In this document: piece by piece, positions 25,530 through 34,166 of the stretch
Position numbering within the stretch: the stretch's first letter is position 1
How the letters are laid out: every line of letters starts with the position of its first letter
Assembly: GCF_900103585.1 (NCBI RefSeq)
Contig: NZ_FNHV01000007.1
Coordinates: forward strand, 350,627 to 414,626
Source of the DNA: Streptomyces sp. cf386
GTDB taxonomy: Bacteria; Actinomycetota; Actinomycetes; Streptomycetales; Streptomycetaceae
Reading direction: 5' to 3'
DNA: 64,000 nt
Translations under genes and position numbers: made by a program
Notes under the pieces: generated by a model
Database searches by the model: none
What the model was told of the DNA's origin: nothing
What the model saw: only the letters and a program-made list of their open reading frames with translations

Positions 25530-26285
25530 ATGTCCCTCACCCTCACCGTCCTCGGCACCGCCTCCCCGCATCCGCAGCCCGACCGCCCGTGCTCGGGGTA
25601 TCTGGTGCGCGATGAGGACGTCGCCGTATGGGTGGACGCGGGGCCCGGGAGCTTCGCGGAGTTGCAGCGGCACACCGATGCGGCGCGGCTCGACGCCATC
25701 TGGATCTCGCATCTGCATGCCGACCACAGTGCCGATCTGCTCGCGGCGTTCTACGGGTTGGCGTACGGAGGGCTCGATCCCGCCGCGCCCCTTCCTGTGT
25801 ACGCCCCACAGGGCTGCGCCGAGCGTCTCGCGGGGTTCTTCGGGCGGTCCGACACCAGCTTCCTGCGCGGTGTCTTCGACGTGCGGACGCTGCGCGACGG
25901 ACACCGCGTCCGGCACGGCGACGACCTGCTGCTCACCTCACGTGCAGTCGTGCACGACGTCGAGGCGTACGGGCTGAGGGTCGAGAGCGGTGGGCGGGTT
26001 CTCGCGTACTCCGGGGACAGCGGTCCATGCCCGGCGCTCACCGAACTCGCCCGCGACGCCGACCTATTCCTGTGCGAAGCCGACATCGATGAACATCGCG
26101 ATGGTGAACAGGTGCATCTGACGCCCGAGGACGCGGGAATCGCCGCCCGCCGGGCGGGCGTACGGGAACTCGTCGTCACGCATGTCGGGCCCACGCTCAC
26201 ACCGGAGTCGGCCACCTCCCGCGCCGCCGCGGCCTTCGGTGGGCCCACCGCCACCGCGCGAGAAGGGCATGTCCTGCGCGTCTGA
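25530..26285 (+). CDS. MBL-fold metallo-hydrolase
   Basis: A 251-residue cytosolic protein of the metallo-beta-lactamase fold. The zinc motif HLHADH is at residues 61-66; further ligands are in 'VLAYSGDSGPCP' and 'LVVTHVGPT'. The layout resembles the RNase Z/PhnP-like branch (phosphodiester or cyclic phosphodiester hydrolases), but it lacks a clear tRNA-binding exosite arm. Substrate unknown. Confidence 0.85.
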   Translation: MSLTLTVLGTASPHPQPDRPCSGYLVRDEDVAVWVDAGPGSFAELQRHTDAARLDAIWISHLHADHSADLLAAFYGLAYGGLDPAAPLPVYAPQGCAERLAGFFGRSDTSFLRGVFDVRTLRDGHRVRHGDDLLLTSRAVVHDVEAYGLRVESGGRVLAYSGDSGPCPALTELARDADLFLCEADIDEHRDGEQVHLTPEDAGIAARRAGVRELVVTHVGPTLTPESATSRAAAAFGGPTATAREGHVLRV

Positions 26286-26323
26286 CCGGCAATCAGCAAC
26301 CCCAACTTCCTTTGTCAGAAGCA

Positions 26324-26415
26324 TTGACGAAACATGCGCACCCTCCTACCTTCATCGCGTCGTACTTCGTACGTCATATATGAGACGCGATATGTGAGAT
26401 CCCATACGCGAGACC
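26324..26415 (+). promoter_or_regulatory. promoter and probable autoregulatory operators of the GntR gene
   Basis: TTGACG (26324-26329) and TACCTT (26347-26352) are 17 bases apart. Just downstream, across the start of the transcript, is the perfect 10-bp palindrome TCATATATGA (26374-26383), then degenerate repeats of the same half (ATATGTGAGA, ATACGCGAGA). The AT-rich palindromes stand out in this GC-rich genome and are the likely target of the FCD regulator encoded immediately downstream. Confidence 0.6.
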
Positions 26416-26445
26416 CCTCGTCCCGCGAAGATCCGAGAGGCGCGC

Positions 26446-27114
26446 ATGACCTCTGTGCCCACGCCGATCCCCTCCCGCACGCAGTACGTGCTGGAGGAGA
26501 TCAAACGCCGCATCCTGACCGGGCAGTTGACGCCCGGTCAGGCGCTGGTCGAGACCGAGCTCGCCGCCCAGTTCGGGGTGTCGAAGACCCCGGTGCGCGA
26601 GGCGCTCAAGACGTTGGCCGGGACCGGGCTGGTCGTGATGAGCCAGTACAAGGGCGTCACGGTGCGGATGGTGGACGCGGACATGGCGCGTGAGGTCTAC
26701 GACGTGCGGTTGCTGCTGGAGCCCCAGGCGCTCAAGCGGGCCGTGCGCCGCGGGGCTTCGCTCGATGCCGCCCGGGACGCGCTGACCCGGGCCGACGCCG
26801 CTGCCGACACCGCCGAACGGTCGCTCGCCAACCGGGAGTTCCACCGCGCCCTCTACCTGCCGTGCGGCAACCCGCTGCTCGGCCGGATGCTCGACGAGGT
26901 CCGCGACCAGGCCGCCCTCGTCTCCGCCGTCGCCTGGGCGGCCTCGCCCTCCTGGGAGCGGGAGGCCGGCGAGCACCGGGAGATCCTGCGGCTCGCGCTC
27001 GACGGGGACGCCGACGGCGCCGCGCGCGCCCTGTACGCCCACATCGCGTCGTTCGTGCAACGGGCCTTCCCCGACGCGGAGGTCGAGGCCCAGGGAGAGG
27101 ACGGTCCGGCATGA
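26446..27114 (+). CDS. GntR-family (FCD) regulator of the sugar-acid operon
   Basis: A 222-residue regulator. Winged helix at residues about 10-75 (LVETELAAQFGVSKTPVREALKTL) and an FCD helical domain with metal/ligand-type residues ('YDVRLLLEP', 'NREFHRALY', 'EHREILRLAL'). FCD regulators commonly sense sugar acids, uronates or other carboxylates. The stop codon overlaps the start of the DHDPS-family gene (ATGA), so it is the first gene of an operon with two sugar-acid enzymes and probably senses one of their substrates. It may control the pectin locus. Confidence 0.9.
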   Translation: MTSVPTPIPSRTQYVLEEIKRRILTGQLTPGQALVETELAAQFGVSKTPVREALKTLAGTGLVVMSQYKGVTVRMVDADMAREVYDVRLLLEPQALKRAVRRGASLDAARDALTRADAAADTAERSLANREFHRALYLPCGNPLLGRMLDEVRDQAALVSAVAWAASPSWEREAGEHREILRLALDGDADGAARALYAHIASFVQRAFPDAEVEAQGEDGPA

Positions 27115-28022
27115 CAACGACGTTCGAGACCCAGCGGACGGCCCTGGCCGACGTGGTGGCGATCCCGGTGACCCCGTTCACCGAGGACGGACACGTCGAC
27201 CAGGACGCCCACCGGGCCCTGCTGCGTCGTCTCCTCGACGGGGGGATCAGGACCCTGACCCCGAACGGGAACACCGGCGAGTTCTACGCCCTCACTCCCG
27301 AAGAGCGCCGCCTCGTCACCGAGTTGACCGTCGACGAGGCCGGCGACCGCGGCGCCGCCATCCTCGTCGGCGTCGGGCACGACGTACCGACCGCCGTCGC
27401 CTCCGCCAGGCACGCCCGTGAGCTCGGCGCCCAGATGGTCATGGTCCACCAGCCCGTCCACCCGTACGTCTCGCAGAACGGCTGGGTCGACTACCACCGC
27501 GCCATCGCCGTGGCCGTCCCCGAGCTCGGCGTCGTGCCGTACATCCGCAACGCCCAGCTCGTCGGCGCCCGCCTCGCCGAACTCGCCGACGACTGCCCGA
27601 ACGTCATCGGCGTGAAGTACGCCGTCCCGGACGCCGCCAAGTTCGCCGCCTTCGCCCGCGACGCCGGGCTGGAGCGCTTCGTCTGGGTCGCCGGGCTCGC
27701 CGAGCCGTACGCGCCCTCGTACTTCTCCGCGGGTGCCACCGGATTCACCTCGGGGCTCGTGAACGTCGCCCCCGCCGTCTCCATGAACATGATCGAAGCG
27801 CTTCGATCCGGGGACTACCCGGGCGCGATGAAGGTCTGGGAGCAGATCCGCCGCTTCGAGGAGCTGCGTGCCGCCAACGGCTCCGCCAACAACGTCACCG
27901 TCGTCAAGGAGGCCCTCGCCTCCCTCGGCCTGTGCCGCCGGGATGTCCGTCCGCCGAGCCGGCACCTGCCCGAGGACGAGCGCGCCGAGGTCGCCGCGAT
28001 AGCCGCCGGGTGGTCGATATGA
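27111..28022 (+). CDS. DHDPS/NAL-family lyase, probable keto-deoxy sugar-acid enzyme
   Basis: A 303-residue member of the dihydrodipicolinate synthase/N-acetylneuraminate lyase family. It has the Schiff-base lysine K169 (VIGVKYAVPD), tyrosine Y144 (VVPYIRNA) and 'NGNTGEFYALT' as the carboxylate-binding loop. It is not a plain DapA: it sits between a GntR regulator and an IlvD/Edd dehydratase with 4-base overlaps at each side. By analogy with pentonate pathways the likely substrate is a 2-keto-3-deoxy acid such as L-2-keto-3-deoxyarabonate, split by aldol cleavage or dehydrated. Which reaction is not decidable from sequence. A perfect 18-bp palindrome lies inside the gene. Confidence 0.85.
   Translation: MTTTFETQRTALADVVAIPVTPFTEDGHVDQDAHRALLRRLLDGGIRTLTPNGNTGEFYALTPEERRLVTELTVDEAGDRGAAILVGVGHDVPTAVASARHARELGAQMVMVHQPVHPYVSQNGWVDYHRAIAVAVPELGVVPYIRNAQLVGARLAELADDCPNVIGVKYAVPDAAKFAAFARDAGLERFVWVAGLAEPYAPSYFSAGATGFTSGLVNVAPAVSMNMIEALRSGDYPGAMKVWEQIRRFEELRAANGSANNVTVVKEALASLGLCRRDVRPPSRHLPEDERAEVAAIAAGWSI
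27792..27809. promoter_or_regulatory. perfect 18-bp palindrome inside the DHDPS-family gene
   Basis: GATCGAAGCGCTTCGATC is its own reverse complement and contains AAGCGCTT, the core shared with sites at 29785 and 36569. The shape is typical of LacI-family (CRE-like) operators. Confidence 0.55.
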
Positions 28023-29749
28023 CCGGCAGAAAGCGCCCCGAGGAACTCAGAAGCCATCAGTGGTACGGCACCGAGGGCCAGCTGCGCACCTGGTCGCACA
28101 ACGCCCGCATGCGTCAGCTGGGATACGAGGCGGAGGAGTACCGGGGCCGTCCGGTGATCGCCGTCCTCAACACCTGGTCCGACATCAACCCCTGCCACGT
28201 CCATCTGCGCGAGCGCGCCGAGGCCGTCAAGCGGGGAGTGTGGCAGGCCGGGGGCTTCCCGCTCGAATTCCCGGTCGCCACGGTCTCGGAGACGTACCAG
28301 AAGCCGACCCCGATGCTCTACCGCAACCTGCTCGCGATGGAGACGGAGGAGCTGCTGCGGTCGTACCCGATCGACGCGGCGGTGCTGCTCGGGGGCTGCG
28401 ACAAGTCGACGCCGGCCCTGCTCATGGGTGCCGCCTCGGCCGATGTGCCGTCGCTCTTCGTCCCTGCGGGGCCGATGCTGCCGGGGCACTGGCGCGGCGA
28501 GACCCTCGGGTCCGGTACCGACATGTGGAAGTACTGGGACGAGCACCGCGCGGGCAACCTGACGGACTGCGAACTCCGAGAACTGCAGGGCGGGTTGGCG
28601 CGTTCGCCCGGTCACTGTATGACCATGGGGACCGCGTCCACGATGACCGCGGCGGCGGAAGCACTGGGCATGACGCTGCCGGGCGCCTCCTCGATCCCGG
28701 CCGTCGACTCCGGGCACGAGCGGATGGCCGCCGCCTCCGGGCGCCGCGCCGTGGAGCTCGCGTGGACCGGGCTCAAGCCGTCCGAGATCCTCACCCGCGA
28801 GGCCTTCGAGGACGCCGTCACCACGGTGCTCGGGCTCGGCGGCTCCACCAACGCCGTGATCCACCTCATCGCGATGGCGGGCCGCGCCGGGCTGGGGCTC
28901 ACCCTCGACGACTTCGACCGCATCGCCCGTACCGTCCCGGTGCTGGCGAACGTGCGGCCAGGCGGACAGACGTACCTCATGGAGGACTTCTACTTCGCCG
29001 GCGGTCTGCCCGCCTTCCTCTCGCGGATCACCGACCTGCTCCACCTGGACCGGCCGACCGTGGGCGGCACGCTGCGGGAGCAGCTCGAAGGTGCCGTCGT
29101 CCACAACGACGACGTCATCCGCACCCGCGAGAACCCGGTCGCCGCCGAGGGGGGAGTCGCCGTCCTGCGCGGCAACCTCTGCCCGGGCGGCGCGGTCATC
29201 AAGCACATCTCGGCCGAGCAGCACCTGCTCAAGCACACGGGCCGTGCGGTCGTCTTCGACGACTACAAGACGATGCAGCGGACCATCAACGACCCGTCGC
29301 TGAACATCACCGCCGACAGTGTGCTGGTGCTGCGCAACGCCGGGCCCAAGGGCGGTCCGGGCATGCCCGAGTACGGCATGCTGCCGATCCCCGACCACCT
29401 GCTGAAGCAGGGCGTACGGGACATGGTGCGGATCTCCGACGCCCGGATGAGCGGCACGAGTTACGGCGCGTGTGTGCTGCACGTGGCGCCGGAGTCGTAC
29501 ATCGGCGGACCGCTTGCCCTCGTGCGGACCGGGGACACCATCACCCTCGACGTCGAGACGCGGATTCTTCAACTCAACGTGGACGACGATGAGTTGGAGC
29601 GCCGCCGGGCCGAGTGGACACCGCCGGCCGCACGGTACGAGCGCGGCTACGGCGCGCTCTACAACGAGCAGATCACGCAGGCCGACACCGGCTGCGACTT
29701 CGAGTTCCTGGCCCGGTCCGGCAAGGTCACCGACCCGTACGCGGGCTGA
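28019..29749 (+). CDS. IlvD/Edd-family sugar-acid dehydratase, L-arabonate dehydratase-like
   Basis: A 576-residue iron-sulfur dehydratase. Cluster ligands are C59 (SDINPCHVH), C127 (GGCDKSTP, with K129 the probable carbamylated lysine) and C200 (GHCMTMGT). The opening 'LRSHQWYGTEGQ' and 'NTWSDINPC' and the end 'DARMSGTSYGACVLHVAPES' resemble L-arabonate dehydratases rather than IlvD or Edd as remembered. It converts an aldonate to the 2-keto-3-deoxy acid, feeding the DHDPS-family enzyme encoded just upstream (4-base overlap). L-arabinose released from pectic arabinan would be a natural source; galactonate or fuconate are alternatives. Confidence 0.88.
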   Translation: MTGRKRPEELRSHQWYGTEGQLRTWSHNARMRQLGYEAEEYRGRPVIAVLNTWSDINPCHVHLRERAEAVKRGVWQAGGFPLEFPVATVSETYQKPTPMLYRNLLAMETEELLRSYPIDAAVLLGGCDKSTPALLMGAASADVPSLFVPAGPMLPGHWRGETLGSGTDMWKYWDEHRAGNLTDCELRELQGGLARSPGHCMTMGTASTMTAAAEALGMTLPGASSIPAVDSGHERMAAASGRRAVELAWTGLKPSEILTREAFEDAVTTVLGLGGSTNAVIHLIAMAGRAGLGLTLDDFDRIARTVPVLANVRPGGQTYLMEDFYFAGGLPAFLSRITDLLHLDRPTVGGTLREQLEGAVVHNDDVIRTRENPVAAEGGVAVLRGNLCPGGAVIKHISAEQHLLKHTGRAVVFDDYKTMQRTINDPSLNITADSVLVLRNAGPKGGPGMPEYGMLPIPDHLLKQGVRDMVRISDARMSGTSYGACVLHVAPESYIGGPLALVRTGDTITLDVETRILQLNVDDDELERRRAEWTPPAARYERGYGALYNEQITQADTGCDFEFLARSGKVTDPYAG

Positions 29750-29784
29750 CCGGCAGTACGCCATCGCACAGCTCTGCACAGCGA

Positions 29785-29796
29785 GAAAGCGCTTCC
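29785..29796. promoter_or_regulatory. CRE-like site upstream of the pectin importer operon
   Basis: GAAAGCGCTTCC, near-palindromic around AAGCGCTT, lies 60 bases before the permease start in the only sizeable gap (107 bases) between the dehydratase and the transport/hydrolase genes. It shares its core with the sites at 27792 and 36569. Confidence 0.55.
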
Positions 29797-29855
29797 CGAA
29801 CGACGTACGCACACCCGCACGACGCACGCACGACGTACAAGAACGGAGACCAGTC

Positions 29856-30791
29856 ATGGCCCAAGCCGCAGCCGTGGCGAAACCGCCCGCGCCACCCCGG
29901 CGACGCCGTGCCTCCGCCACGCCGCGCAGGCTCCCCTATCTGCTGATCGCCCCCGCCGCCCTGCTCATGCTGGGCTTCATCGCCTACCCGGTGATCAGCG
30001 TCTTCTACTACAGCTTGCAGGAGTACAACCCCACCAAGCCGTGGCGGAACGGCTTCGCGGGCTTCGACAACTTCGTCCACGCCTTCACCGACGACCCGCT
30101 GTTCTGGGACACGCTGGTCTTCAGCGCCAAGTGGGTGTTCGTCGAGGTCGGACTCCAGTTGCTGTTCGGGCTCGCGCTCGCGCTGATCGTCAACCAGACG
30201 TTCGTGGGGCGGGCCATGGGCCGTGCGCTCGTCTTCTCCCCGTGGGCCGTCTCCGGTGTGCTCACCTCGGCGATCTGGGTGCTGCTCTACAACTCCCAGA
30301 CGGGCATCACCCGTTACCTCGCCGACGTCGGCATCGGCTCCTACGGCACCAGCTGGCTGTCGGACACCTCCACGGTGTTCCCGGCGGCGATCGTCGCCGA
30401 TCTGTGGCGCGGTGTGCCGTTCTTCGCGATCCTCATCCTCGCCGACCTCCAGTCCGTCTCCAAGGACCTGTACGAGGCCGCCGAGGTCGACGGGGCCAGC
30501 CGGATCAAGCAGTTCTGGCACATCACGCTGCCCCACCTCAAGGACGCCATCGTCCTGTCCACGCTGCTGCGCGCGGTGTGGGAGTTCAACAACGTCGACC
30601 TGCTCTACACGCTGACGGGCGGCGGCCCGGCGGGAGTCACCACGACCCTCCCGCTCTACATCGCCAACACCAGCGTCGACGCACACAACTTCGGCTACGC
30701 GTCCGCCCTGACCACGGTCGCGTTCGTGATCCTGCTCTTCTGCTCGATGGTCTATCTGCGGCTGAGCAAGTTCGGAGGGGAGGACAAGTGA
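29856..30791 (+). CDS. ABC oligosaccharide importer permease, MalF type
   Basis: A 311-residue permease; the ATG follows CGGAGAC. The Pro/Arg-rich N-terminus is cytoplasmic, with a first helix 'LLIAPAALLMLGFIAYPVIS' and about five more. The ATPase loop reads 'EAAEVDGASRIKQFWHITLP'. It is the first gene of a long run of overlapping genes with pectinolytic enzymes, so the transported sugar is probably an oligogalacturonide or other pectin fragment. Its binding protein is encoded 7.8 kb downstream at 38591, and no ATPase gene is present. Confidence 0.92.
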   Translation: MAQAAAVAKPPAPPRRRRASATPRRLPYLLIAPAALLMLGFIAYPVISVFYYSLQEYNPTKPWRNGFAGFDNFVHAFTDDPLFWDTLVFSAKWVFVEVGLQLLFGLALALIVNQTFVGRAMGRALVFSPWAVSGVLTSAIWVLLYNSQTGITRYLADVGIGSYGTSWLSDTSTVFPAAIVADLWRGVPFFAILILADLQSVSKDLYEAAEVDGASRIKQFWHITLPHLKDAIVLSTLLRAVWEFNNVDLLYTLTGGGPAGVTTTLPLYIANTSVDAHNFGYASALTTVAFVILLFCSMVYLRLSKFGGEDK

Positions 30792-31684
30792 GCGTGAAGG
30801 AAGCCACCAAGGCCGCGCCCGCGCCCGTGCGGGCCGCCCCCGAACCGCCCCGCCCGAGGAAGAAGCACCGCGCCTATGACGAGGTCCCGCGCTGGCAGAT
30901 CTACCTCCCGCTGTCGATCTACCTCGTCTTCACCCTGATCCCGTTCTACTGGATCCTGCTGTTCTCCCTGCGCCCGGCCGGCTCGACCTCGCTCGTGCCC
31001 TGGCCGGTGACCTTCGACCACTTCGAGAAGGTCTGGACGGAGCGGAGCTTCGGCACCTACTTCCAGAACAGCGTGCTCGTCGGCGTCGTCACCCTGCTGA
31101 TGACGACCCTGGTCGCGCTGGCCGGCGGCTACGCCCTCGCGCGCTTCAACTTCAAGGTCAAGCGGGCGTTCATGCTCGCCCTGCTCTGCTCCCAGTTCGT
31201 GCCGGGCGCGCTGCTCCTGGTGCCGCTGTTCGAGATCTTCGCCGAGCTGCAGATGATCAACTCGCTGGGCAGCGTCATCATCGCGGAGACGGTGTTCCAA
31301 CTGCCGCTGTCGATCATCCTGATCAGCAACTTCATCAAGAACGTTCCGTACTCCCTGGAGGAGGCGGCCTGGGTCGACGGCTGCAACCGGTTCACGGCCT
31401 TCAGGATCATCGTGCTGCCGCTGCTGCGGCCCGGTCTGATCGCCGTCGGTTCCTTCGCCTTCGTGCACTCCTGGAACCACTTCCTGTTCGCCCTGATGTT
31501 CCTCAACAACCAGGAGAAGCAGACCATCCCGGTCGGCCTCAACACCCTGATGGGCGCGGACAGCGTCGACCTGGGCGCGCTCGCCGCGGGCGGCATCATC
31601 GCGGCCGTACCCGTCGTGATCGTCTTCGCCTTCATCCAGAAGTGGCTGATCACGGGCTTCAGTGCGGGGGCGGTGAAGGGATGA
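30788..31684 (+). CDS. ABC oligosaccharide importer permease, MalG type
   Basis: A 298-residue permease. The GTG start overlaps the stop codon of the first permease (GTGA) and its own stop overlaps the pectate lyase start (ATGA). About six helices; EAA loop 'EAAWVDGCNRFTAFRIIVLP'. The tight coupling to a secreted pectate lyase gene is strong context for pectin-derived substrates. Confidence 0.92.
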   Translation: MSVKEATKAAPAPVRAAPEPPRPRKKHRAYDEVPRWQIYLPLSIYLVFTLIPFYWILLFSLRPAGSTSLVPWPVTFDHFEKVWTERSFGTYFQNSVLVGVVTLLMTTLVALAGGYALARFNFKVKRAFMLALLCSQFVPGALLLVPLFEIFAELQMINSLGSVIIAETVFQLPLSIILISNFIKNVPYSLEEAAWVDGCNRFTAFRIIVLPLLRPGLIAVGSFAFVHSWNHFLFALMFLNNQEKQTIPVGLNTLMGADSVDLGALAAGGIIAAVPVVIVFAFIQKWLITGFSAGAVKG

Positions 31685-33000
31685 GACTCCGTCCGACGAC
31701 TGGCAGGAGACTCCGTCAGACAGCAGCACTGACCACGCTGTTGGGGCTGCTCTGCGTCCCCGCCCACGCCGACGACACCCACGACGTCGGCCGCGACACC
31801 CTCGCCCCGAACGACGGCTGGGCGGCGGCCGACGGTGGTACCACGGGGGGTTCCACCGCCGACGACGCCCACGTCTTCACCGTACGCAACCGCAGTGAGC
31901 TGGTCCGCGCCCTCGACGGTGGCAGCGCCACCCCGAAGATCATCAGGGTCGCCGGCACCATCGACGCCAACACCGACGACGACGGCGATCACCTGGACTG
32001 CGCCGACTACGCCACCGACGGCTACGGCACCAAGAGGTACCTGGCCGCCTACGACCCCCGCACCTGGGGCTCCGCCAAGCCGAGCGGCCCGCAGGAGGAG
32101 GCCCGCCAGGCCTCGGCGGCGAGGCAGGCCGAGCGGATCGAGCTGGCCGTCGGCTCCAACACCACCCTCGTCGGGCTCGGCGACAGCGCCGTGCTCAAGG
32201 GTGCCAGCCTCCAGCTCAAGGACGCGCACAACGTCATCGTCCGCAACCTCGAACTCCGCGACGCCTACGACTGCTTCCCGGTGTGGCAGCCCAACACAGG
32301 CGGCCTCGGCGACTGGAAGACGGCGTACGACAACATATGGCTGCGCGGCGCCACACATGTGTGGATCGACCATGTGACCCTCAGCGACAAGGGCCACCCG
32401 GACGAGCAGGAGCCCACGTACTTCGGCCGCAACTACCTCCGCCACGACGGCCTGCTGGACATCACCAACGCCTCCGACATGGTCACCGTCTCCTGGAGCC
32501 GGTTCGCCGACCACGACAAGGCGATCCTCATCGGCAACGGCGACACGGCGACCGGCGACCGGGGCAGGCTCCGGGTCACCCTGCACCACAACGAGTTCGC
32601 GTCCGTCGTCCAGCGCGCGCCCCGTGTCCGCTTCGGGCAGGTGCACCTCTACAACAACCGGTACGTCGTCCCGGCCGACGCCCACGACTACCGCTACTCG
32701 ATCGGCGTGTCGACCGAGTCGGCCATCCACGCGGAGAACAACGCCTTCCACACCCCGGGCCACATAGAGGTCGCCGACCTGGTCAAGAGCTGGAACGGCA
32801 CCGCCCTCCACCAGTCCGGCACCCTCTTCAACGGCTTCCCGGTCGACCTGCTCGCCATCTACAACGCCTACAACTCCGGCAGCGAGCGCGATCTCACGGC
32901 CGACGTCGGCTGGACACCTACCCTGCACACAAAGATCGACAGCGCCGAGGCGGCCGACCGAGCGGTCGCACGCGGCGCGGGCGCAGGGAGGATCCCATGA
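31681..33000 (+). CDS. secreted pectate lyase, polysaccharide lyase family 1 (A)
   Basis: A 439-residue exported enzyme. Signal peptide: basic start, then 'TAALTTLLGLLCVPAHA'. The right-handed beta-helix of PL1 is indicated by 'GGTTGGSTADDAHVFTV', 'SNTTLVGLG', 'VIVRNLELRD', 'HVWIDHVTLSD' and the catalytic-Arg segment 'RAPRVRFGQVHLYNN'. It cleaves homogalacturonan by calcium-dependent beta-elimination, leaving unsaturated ends. It overlaps its neighbours by 4 bases on both sides, so lyase and importer are co-translated. It is the first of three single-domain PL1 lyases in the locus (others at 40916 and 44498). Confidence 0.92.
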   Translation: MRLRPTTGRRLRQTAALTTLLGLLCVPAHADDTHDVGRDTLAPNDGWAAADGGTTGGSTADDAHVFTVRNRSELVRALDGGSATPKIIRVAGTIDANTDDDGDHLDCADYATDGYGTKRYLAAYDPRTWGSAKPSGPQEEARQASAARQAERIELAVGSNTTLVGLGDSAVLKGASLQLKDAHNVIVRNLELRDAYDCFPVWQPNTGGLGDWKTAYDNIWLRGATHVWIDHVTLSDKGHPDEQEPTYFGRNYLRHDGLLDITNASDMVTVSWSRFADHDKAILIGNGDTATGDRGRLRVTLHHNEFASVVQRAPRVRFGQVHLYNNRYVVPADAHDYRYSIGVSTESAIHAENNAFHTPGHIEVADLVKSWNGTALHQSGTLFNGFPVDLLAIYNAYNSGSERDLTADVGWTPTLHTKIDSAEAADRAVARGAGAGRIP

Positions 33001-34166
33001 GCACTGCCCTACCCATCGTGCTGGCCGGCGCACGCGGCCACGGCCGCTGGCACCTCGACAACATCCGCCGGCTCCAGGACAAGGGGATCGTGCGGCTGGC
33101 GGGGATCTGCGAGCTGACCCCGCTGAGCGAGGAGGAGCTTCCCGAGGGGCTCGTCCTGCCCTCCGGTGCGCCCGCACAGTCCGCCGACTTCGGTGCCCTC
33201 CTCGACTCCACCGGCGCGAAGATCGCGGTGATCTGCACGCCGATCCCGACCCACACCGACCTGGCGCTCACGGCCGCGCGCAGGGGTGTGCACCTCCTGC
33301 TGGAGAAGCCGCCCGCCCCGTCGTACGCCGAGTTCCGGCGCATGGCCGACGGGGTCGCCGAGGCCGGGGTCGCCTGCCAGATCGGGTTCCAGTCGCTGGG
33401 CTCGCACGCGGTGCCGGCCATCCGGACCCTCATGGCCGAGGGCGCGATCGGCGAGATCGTCGGTATCGGCGGGGCCGGTGCCTGGGCGCGTCCGGAGGCG
33501 TACTACCGGCGGGCCCCGTGGGCGGGCAGGCGCAGGCTGAACGGCGTCGACGTCATCGACGGGGTGCTCACCAACCCGCTCGCGCACGCGGTCGCCACTG
33601 CGCTCGCTCTGGGTGGCACCGTGCTGGCCGAGGACGTCACCGGCATCGAGACCGAACTGCTGCGCGCCAACGACATCGAGTCCGACGACACCTCCTGCGT
33701 CCGCGTCACCACCGCACAGGGCCGCCCGGTCGTCGTCGGCGCGACCCTGTGCGCCGAGGACCCCGACGAGCCGTACGTCGTCGTCCACGGCGAACAGGGC
33801 CGGATCACCTTCTGGTACAAGCAGGACCGCGTCCTGCTCCAGCGCGCGAACCGTGGCCCCGAGGAGTTCGGCGCGGGCCGCACCGACCTGCTGGAGAACC
33901 TCGTCGAGCACCTCACCGACGGCACGGACCTGCTGGTCACACCCGATGCGACCGGCGCCTTCATGATGGTCGTTGAAGCGATTCGACTCGCCCCCGACCC
34001 GGCCCCGCTGCCCGCCGAGGCCTGGCAGCTGCTCCCCGACGAGCAGCGCCGGGTCGTGCCCGGCATCGACGGCCTGGTCGCGGCCGCCGCCGACACCCTC
34101 GCCCTCTACTCCGAGCTGGGCGCCCCCTGGGTGCCCCCGGCACGAACGAATGAGGTGAGCACCTGA
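32997..34166 (+). CDS. Gfo/Idh/MocA-family oxidoreductase
   Basis: A 389-residue cytosolic NAD(P)-dependent enzyme. The Rossmann N-terminus reads 'PIVLAGARGHGRWHLDNI', an unusual variant of the glycine motif, followed by 'VICTPIPTHTDLAL' and the family signature 'HLLLEKPPAPS' with the catalytic Lys. The C-terminal sheet domain follows. The ATG overlaps the PL1 stop codon and its stop overlaps the DUF6807 start by 1 base. Members oxidise or epimerise sugars, uronates or inositols. Linked to a DUF6807 protein in a pectin operon, it probably processes an imported sugar. Confidence 0.88.
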   Translation: MSTALPIVLAGARGHGRWHLDNIRRLQDKGIVRLAGICELTPLSEEELPEGLVLPSGAPAQSADFGALLDSTGAKIAVICTPIPTHTDLALTAARRGVHLLLEKPPAPSYAEFRRMADGVAEAGVACQIGFQSLGSHAVPAIRTLMAEGAIGEIVGIGGAGAWARPEAYYRRAPWAGRRRLNGVDVIDGVLTNPLAHAVATALALGGTVLAEDVTGIETELLRANDIESDDTSCVRVTTAQGRPVVVGATLCAEDPDEPYVVVHGEQGRITFWYKQDRVLLQRANRGPEEFGAGRTDLLENLVEHLTDGTDLLVTPDATGAFMMVVEAIRLAPDPAPLPAEAWQLLPDEQRRVVPGIDGLVAAAADTLALYSELGAPWVPPARTNEVST

